DNA from: Diplosphaera chodatii
Lineage: Eukaryota; Chlorophyta; Trebouxiophyceae; Prasiolales; Stichococcaceae
NCBI GenBank assembly: GCA_032358165.1
Contig: JAALGY010000033.1
Span: 992,001 to 1,056,000, forward strand
Direction of reading: 5' to 3'
DNA length: 64,000 nt
Position numbers and translations under genes: made by a program
Notes under the pieces: model-generated
What the model was told of the DNA's origin: nothing
The model's database searches: none
Seen by the model: the letters and a program-made list of their open reading frames with translations, nothing else
Shown here: positions 58,801-64,000 of the stretch, in pieces
How the letters are laid out: the number at the start of each line of letters is the position of its first letter
How positions within the stretch are numbered: the first letter of the stretch is position 1

Positions 58801-60499
58801 CCTGCGCCACCGCGAGCTGCGTCACCCGGTGCAGCTGGCCCCACGCGCCCAGGCGGCTGCCAGCGATGCTGTCCATGAGGCCGCCGTGCGGCGGCGGCAC
58901 CTCCGACAGCCCTGCAGTGTGGTGCTGCTGGTCAGTGCCCGGGCGCAGGCGGAGCGCCCGGCGCCGAGGCTGCCAAGGCCACGGGCCCTTGCTGGCTGCT
59001 CTGCACACGATTTGCAGGCGGCGGGCAGGACTGCCAGCTGGACCAAAACCGACTCGCTGTCCAGCTGTCTGCCTGCGCGCTCTCCCAGGCGTGGAGGTGC
59101 ACTGAGAACCTGGTCAGGCTACACCCTGCTTTGCCATTACAAAAACAATAGCAGCCACTTGGCGCATGGGGCCGCGGCGCACCGGCGGCCAGGGCGTGCG
59201 GGTGCGCGGAGGCGAGCAGGTGGTCCTTGAGCTCCAGGTCCATGAGGCTGCGCTGCAGCGGGTCGCTGGCGTCGCCCACCAGGTACGTGTTGGCGTCGCT
59301 GCCGCTCTTCAGCAGCGCCACATGCTGCAGCGGGCCGACAGGTGAGGTGCGTCGAGACCCCAAGGCGTGATGGGATGCGACCCTTGGCGCATGATGTGCA
59401 AGGTGTGGCAGGTCATGCTGTGCTGTGGGTGTCAGGCTGCCCGAACAGCCCTGGTGCTGCACACTCCATGCTGCGTCAGCCATTCAGTGACCGGTCAGCC
59501 TTGAGCGGCGCAGCAGCACAGACGCAACGCATCTGCAGACTCCAGCGGGCATGAGGCACACCTGCTTCAGGGCAGCAAACATGGCGCGGACGCCGCCTTG
59601 CGTGAAGAACAGCGGCGGCAGCGTGAGGCCGTTGCCGAGCACCACCACCACATGGTGCGTGCCGAAGGATGGCACCTGCTTCCGCAGCGCCTGCACGTCG
59701 CTCAGCGGCAGCGGGTGCACCGCATATGCCGTGCGGTCTGCGAGCAGCAGAGCAGTTGTCAGACAGCCGGTGTAGACATTCCAGCGCCGTTCTGGTCACA
59801 ATTACAACTGCACTGGGTGTTCGGCCCACCTACTGCACTGGCGGGTGAGCGGCTGGCGTCGGCGGGCGGCTGGAAGGTGCCATCCTCCTGCAGGTGGGCA
59901 CCAAGGCACGATATGTCCGCTTGAGGCTCTTACATGTATGGCGAGCATGAGGCGTTGGTGGACGCAGTCAAGAGTACGCACATCGGGCAGTACTAAATGC
60001 ACGAACACCAGCACCTGCAGGCAGCCCTGGCTATAGGGCAGCCACGCCAGGAAGACCATGCGCTGCTGGCGCAGGATGGAAAGGCGCCCCGCGATGGCCT
60101 CACTTCGTGTTGGGCGGATGGACACGCCATCCTTCGCGTAAATGACCTGCCAAGGCAGGGCACTGCTGCGGTGCGCTGAGGTGTGTGGCAACTTGTGACA
60201 TGCAGCTACCACCGATGGTGCACTCTGCTCACAATCCCATCCGCAGCAGTCGTCAACACTAGTACCTCTGTCTCATTAGTGTCGGACACTGCCGAGAAGT
60301 CGCCATCGTCGTCAGACTCTGTGCCAGCTGCTGCGCCGCTGGCGGACCCCTGCTGCTTGCGGGGGGTGCTTGCCTGCGGAGCGGCTGGCTGCCGGCTCTG
60401 CGCAGAAGAAACTTGGCGCGGTGACTGCTGGGCCTGCGGTTGCAGATCTGTTGCCGGCTGAGGCCGTTCTGGCTGCTGCTGCCTGTGCGGCGATGCCAT
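55826..60499 (-). CDS. TBC1D15: Rab GTPase-activating protein, TBC1D15/17 type
   Basis: ATG 60499 opens with a Gln/Pro/Ser-rich leader (MASPHRQQQPERPQPATDLQ). It splices from SAVSDTNETE to VIYAKDGVSIRPTRSEAIAG and RLSILRQQRMVFLAWLPYSQ. The N-terminal domain continues LPLSDVQALRKQVPSFGTHH, LPPLFFTQGGVRAMFAALKQ and HVALLKSGSDANTYLVGD. PLQRSLMDLELKDHLL follows. After GLMDSIAGSRLGAWGQLHRV and RRGLRSPPLSLEAWGALLGP comes the TBC domain. Its parts are VRREAWKFLLGLYPADMSG, SRVEKDVRRTDRGVPFFAG with the arginine finger, and ILLTYAIYNFDLSYCQ with the glutamine finger. QGMSDLAAPLLFVMRDEAEA, YFFCYRWCAVV, RLWEAMWAAPPRHFHMWMVF and LSGKLDVETVLTHAEALAEY complete it. The stop is at 55826-55828. It probably acts on a Rab7-like GTPase in endosome/vacuole traffic (inference from the family). 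Confidence 0.88.
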
Positions 60500-60528
60500 G
60501 GCGGAGGCCTGCTGCAGCGGATGCGACT

Positions 60529-60880
60529 TCAGACTGAAGTCCCGCACTGCACCTGAGCAGTCGTCATAGTCGCCAGACCTGCAGGCAGCAGATGCAAATA
60601 TTGAATACTGATGGTTGATCTGCAGCTCACCAGCGCAGGTAGTTGCAACCGAAGCAAACATGGTGCGCCACTCACGCAATGTAGCAGGAAACCCCGGTGT
60701 TCCCAACACCAGCGGCAACACAGGTCTGCGTGCGAACAGGGCCCATCGTGCGGCCTGCGCCAGCCAGTCAATCGTCATTAGGTTTTGGTGGCTGACGTGC
60801 GTATGCACGATGAGGCGAATGAAATTGCATACAGGTGTGCGCCCTGCCGCAAAGGCAAAAGCCATGCCAAGACGCCGCAT
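60529..60880 (-). CDS. Possible small gene or unassigned exon, unknown
   Basis: An open frame from ATG 60880 (MRRLGMAFAFAAGRTPVCNF) continues MTIDWLAQAARWALFARRPV and LPLVLGTPGFPATLREWRTM. It could splice at CTG|GTGAGC to a short exon ending QVQCGTSV, stop 60529-60531. The composition looks protein-like. The phase does not fit the first exon of the RabGAP, and I find no family. It may instead be a piece of one of the neighbours or noncoding. Confidence 0.3.
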
Positions 60881-61444
60881 GGCGCGTGCACGCTACTAGC
60901 ATTGACGTCCGTGTTCCACACTGCACCTGCCATGCAGGCCGGCGGCTTTGCTGCGCAGGTGCTGACCTATGCCTCAGTCTCCGGAACAGAGGGAGCTTCG
61001 CCACAGGGTTCGACCGCGCATGTGGCAGCTGCACACCACCTCAAGCAGTGCTTGCCCCTGGGTGAATAGCGTTTGCCTGCCTGATCAGGACCTATTCATG
61101 TTTCGAATGGTCTGGGCTCTGAGGAAGTTGAGTGGTGCATCGGGTTTCGAAAGTCAAAAAAGCTGGTGTGCGAGGCGGTTCTCGCCGTGTGAGCCGAAAC
61201 CCATCATGTAGATGCAATATGCCGATGATCGAAACGGCCACTACGTGAGCAGCCTACGCTGGCTGCTGCTAAGCTTGTACCATGACATCGCAGCTGAAGA
61301 CTACACGGAGACTCTTCTCTCGAGGGTTTTCTAGGCACGAAGCATGCATCTTGGAGGGGTGCAGTGTACAATCTTGCGAGAGTGCGTTCGCTTCTGTCCA
61401 CAAGAAGAGCATAGTCGGTGTGCAACACATTTGATGATGTCCTG
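60881..61444. other. Intergenic region
   Basis: About 560 bases upstream of the possible small gene and downstream of the 2OG oxygenase stop. Nothing supported. Confidence 0.4.
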
Positions 61445-62945
61445 CTATATTGCAGCCTGCGTGTCAAAGAGCAGGGCAGCGCTGCGCCATTCGGCCACGG
61501 CCGTCCGAAGGCTCTGCTGGAGGCACTGCATGTAGGCATCGAGCTGCGGTCGCTGCTGTATGAGGAGCTCAAGGACGCAGCCGCTGCAGGGGTGCGGTCT
61601 GGTGATCGCGGTCTTCCATTGCGCAAACGCCACCGCTAGCAACGCCCGCTGCACACTGTCGAAGAGGACGATGGTCGTCTGACAAGCTGAGCCGTGACTG
61701 TTGCATAGCTGCGGCGCTTGCTGCTGAGTGCTGCTCACCGCCACGGGGTCGGACTGGCAGTCGTCCGGCCCCGGAAAGTCCGCAATCAGCAGGCCAGCTG
61801 CAGCGAGCCGCAGCACGCGGATATCGGCCCCAGAGTCTTGGAATATGCTGTATGGCCGCTCCCGGCCTGCGAAGCCTGCGCAACCCAACAAGTGTGATAC
61901 TGATGGTCAACAGTGGTGACGAAATCAGGAACTTCGCATCTCCAGTCCACAGAGGTGGCCTATGCTACATTACATCAGTGGGCAGCATGAGCAAGGGGTA
62001 ACAATGGCAGATTACATGCTGTGGCGCACCGTCGGTGCTCTGCGGCAGCAGCGTCAACACCTTCACGTCCTCGCTGTGCGCAGGCAGCAATGTGAACCAG
62101 AGTGTCAGCGTGAGCCGCTCGCCGTGCAGCACCTCCGTCACCCTGTGTGTATTGCTCTCATCCGCCAGGAAGGTGGCCTGCAGTTGACCACAGGAAGCTC
62201 GTGACGCAGCTTGCATTCAGCTGGTGCAGCAGTCTCCACTTGCTTGCAGCTACTTCCGACCGTTGTGTGGCGGGGTTGAAGACGCACCATGCTACCACAG
62301 CTGGGCGAGACATGCTTGAGGCTGCCGTCCTGAAACTGCAACTCTCCACCACTGAAGGCGCCACCCGGCTCATTGAAGTACACCACAGCAGTCGCGTGGC
62401 GCTGTGCCAGATAGGGCCTGCAAGCACGGCACAACAGGACATAGAGGACAGCATTTCTGCTGCCATGCCGTTGTGGCACCGCATGTACACAAACCCAAGC
62501 TCATCGTGCCACTCACCTGTTGCTGTCATGATGCCAGTTGATTGCCGCACCCGCCGTCCAACTCACAAGTCCCGTGAACTCGATGCAAAGCCCAAAAGGG
62601 TGTCCCAGAGCCTCCTCTGCCGCGGCAGCAACCTGGTCCCGTGCCGCAACCTGCACCAATCAGGCCTGGCCTGCCGCTCCGCATGCGCCAAAGATGGTGA
62701 TGCATGCAGATGCACGCAAGCGAAGTCATCATTGGGTAGATTATTGAAGTCATGTGAGAGCGACTGACCACTGGTATCAACAAAGCCGGCTCGGCGTATG
62801 CAATGTCGGAAAGCTTGCTCGTCCACAGGTGCGGGCTGTACCCAGCGGCACCCAGCGCACGATGAATGAACGTCAGCTCGGCGCACTCCTCAGCCGACAG
62901 CACACCCGGCACAACGGCCCTGACTGCTGGCCGCTGCTGCTGCAT
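61445..62945 (-). CDS. 2-oxoglutarate/Fe(II) dioxygenase, prolyl-4-hydroxylase-like
   Basis: The first in-frame Met after a long upstream open stretch is ATG 62945: MQQQRPAVRAVVPGVLSAEE, then CAELTFIHRALGAAGYSPHL. Further exons give EEALGHPFGLCIEFTGLVSW, TAGAAINWHHDSNR spliced to PYLAQRHATAVVYFNEPGGA, and FSGGELQFQDGSLKHVSPSC. FLADESNTHRVTEVLHGERL and TLTLWFTLLPAHSEDVKVL follow. HHD supplies the H-x-D iron ligands, THRV the distal His, and GERLTL the 2-oxoglutarate Arg. The C-terminal part (YSIFQDSGADIRVLRLAAAG, then VLFDSVQRALLAVAFAQWKT) resembles the extra domain of a plant 2OG oxygenase family typified by At1g22950, as I recall it. Stop 61445-61447. The substrate is unknown. Confidence 0.78.
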
Positions 62946-63054
62946 GCATAGACCGCTGCTCCTGGATATGCCTGCAGCTGCTGCGGCCGCTGAGGCTGCA
63001 GCCGCTGTCACTCTTGCCGCATGACGCCAGCTTGTGAGCTGGCTCACAAAGATT

Positions 63055-63321
63055 TCAGTCTTGCTTCTTGGCCGCCTCCTCCGGCGTCTCGTTGAACGCT
63101 GTCAGCACGAAGATGATGAGCACCGCATTCACCGTCAACACCGCCAGTATCGCGCCCCCCACGGTGCGTGCCCAAGTGGTGACCTCACCCCGGATCAGGC
63201 GGTTCAAGATAAAGTCAATGGCACCGTGGCGGACGGCAAAGAAGACGGTCAGCGGCACGATGAACAAGGCTAGGGAGCACAGGGCCAGGTTGGCGCCAGC
63301 GGTGCGTGTCATGCCTGGCAT
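63055..63321 (-). CDS. VMA21: VMA21-like V-ATPase assembly factor
   Basis: VMA21 is a small two-span ER protein that helps assemble the V0 sector of the vacuolar ATPase. From ATG 63321 the frame reads MPGMTRTAGANLALCSLALF, then IVPLTVFFAVRHGAIDFILN. After a short loop (RGEVTTWARTVGG) comes AILAVLTVNAVLIIFVLTAF and a charged tail NETPEEAAKKQD with the stop at 63055-63057. The order (span one with VPL, loop, G-LAV-TVN-V in span two) is the family pattern. The frame stays open upstream to about 63405 without an ATG, so a further 5' exon is possible. A conventional C-terminal ER-retrieval dilysine is not exact (AAKKQD has it at -4/-3). Confidence 0.75.
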   Translation of the reverse strand: MPGMTRTAGANLALCSLALFIVPLTVFFAVRHGAIDFILNRLIRGEVTTWARTVGGAILAVLTVNAVLIIFVLTAFNETPEEAAKKQD

Positions 63322-63738
63322 GTTGGCGCCACTGGCATCAAAGAACCCATGCGCAGGCGCAGGACCTGACGCTCGCCTAACAAGAGCATGCAGGGACGCT
63401 TTCACGGCAGGGTATCAGACCGTAAGAGCGACACCGAGAGCGAGGGTGTTCAGGGGCCGATCGCATGGCCCTCGCCACATCATCCACGTGGGCAAAGAGC
63501 AGGAGGAGGTGCAGTGCCTCATCCTGCAGTCTCCGCTTGTAGCGGGCGGTCAAAACTGCTGTGTGAAGACCATTGATCCTACATAGTAAGTTTCGCACGG
63601 TGTTATGGCCGTTGATACACGGCAATATCGGAGGGATTCCTGCTAACACCGCACTCTCAGGCTGCAGACTTAGTCGCCTACGATGTAACGCTGCTGCTCC
63701 TGTGCCTGCTGCTCCTGTGCCTATGACCTTTGACGAAG
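63322..63738. promoter_or_regulatory. Divergent promoter region
   Basis: About 420 bases between VMA21 and the F-box gene. It may include a 5' exon of VMA21 that I could not fix. Confidence 0.4.
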
Positions 63739-64000
63739 ATGGACTCGACCTCCAACATGTGCCGTCAGATCATCGTGCACCCGCGGTTTCCACTGCCAAG
63801 GGCGCGCCCTGCACCAGCACGCAGCGTGGAGTGGAATCAGCTGCCGCTAGAGCTGCTAGACCGCGCGGCACAGTTCCTTGAGGCGCAGGACCTGTGCCGC
63901 TTGTCGTTGGTCAACCACGCCTGCAGGCAAGAAGCACGTTTTGGTTGGTCCTGCACATGTGGTTTGCAACCCGTCATCGGAGGGGCTCCACATCCTTGGG
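63739..64000 (+). CDS. F-box protein, 5' part only
   Basis: ATG 63739 gives MDSTSNMCRQIIVHPRFPLP, an Arg/Pro/Ala-rich link, and then an F-box: VEWNQLPLELLDRAAQFLEA followed by QDLCRLSLVNHACR. F-box proteins recruit targets to SCF ubiquitin ligases through SKP1. The rest of the gene, including the substrate-binding repeats, lies beyond the right edge. A splice probably falls near 63928, after the Cys-Arg that ends the F-box. Confidence 0.7.
   Translation, partial: MDSTSNMCRQIIVHPRFPLPRARPAPARSVEWNQLPLELLDRAAQFLEAQDLCRLSLVNHACRQEARFGWSCTCGLQPVIGGAPHPW

Overview
The window is nuclear DNA of a green alga. I place it in the Chlorophyta, possibly Trebouxiophyceae, but that is inferred from gene content and not measured. 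Nearly every gene is split by short GT-AG introns whose acceptors almost always read (T)GCAG. The base composition looks moderately GC-rich. The proteins are of plant or algal type: a CPL3-like CTD phosphatase, a plant-type ERD2-like protein, plastid-targeted proteins, and an AdoMetDC mRNA carrying the plant-type conserved uORF. I see no rRNA, convincing tRNA, transposon, CRISPR array or bacterial operon. Exons were joined by hand, so ends marked uncertain should be read that way.

Layout, left to right. 1-4593 (+): 3' part of MMS19. 4897-6109 (-): ubiquitin-like/SAYSvFN protein. ~6557-8232 (+): plastid membrane protein. 8461-11305 (-): JmjC oxygenase. 11669-13007 (+): MED20. 13403-14104 (-): V-ATPase subunit E. 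14614-16154 (+): VTI1 SNARE. 16772-17408 (-): small plastid single-span protein. 17900-19179 (+): ANKRD39-like. 19961-23817 (+): lipase class 3/diacylglycerol lipase. 24117-~26501 (-): unknown protein with 21-residue Pro-rich repeats. 26969-31088 (-): CPL3-like phosphatase. 31756-32457 (+): small coiled-coil protein. 33075-36516 (-): FHA/coiled-coil protein. 37143-38503 (+): short-chain dehydrogenase. 38845-39302 (+): uORF. 39415-43828 (+): AdoMetDC-ODC fusion. 44305-47532 (-): DUF3431 protein. 48494-49654 (+): ARFRP1 GTPase. 49916-51128 (-): plastid repeat protein. 51645-52553 (+): ERD2-like. 53093-55294 (+): BUB3. 55826-60499 (-): TBC1D15-type RabGAP. 61445-62945 (-): 2OG-Fe(II) oxygenase. 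63055-63321 (-): VMA21. 63739-64000 (+): start of an F-box gene.

The standout locus is 38.8-43.8 kb. One 14-exon gene encodes S-adenosylmethionine decarboxylase and ornithine decarboxylase in a single polypeptide of about 901 residues. All exon phases agree, and one exon (40900-41526) spans the AdoMetDC end, a linker and the ODC start. Upstream lies a 60-codon uORF, split by one intron, whose C-terminal half resembles the polyamine-sensing uORF peptide of plant AdoMetDC mRNAs and ends in the same KKPS-type tail. One translational switch would therefore control both key decarboxylases of spermidine synthesis. Several genes have membrane-trafficking roles (VTI1, ARFRP1, RabGAP, ERD2-like, V-ATPase E, VMA21), but nothing suggests a co-regulated cluster. 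Many neighbours are divergent pairs sharing 300-700 bp promoters.
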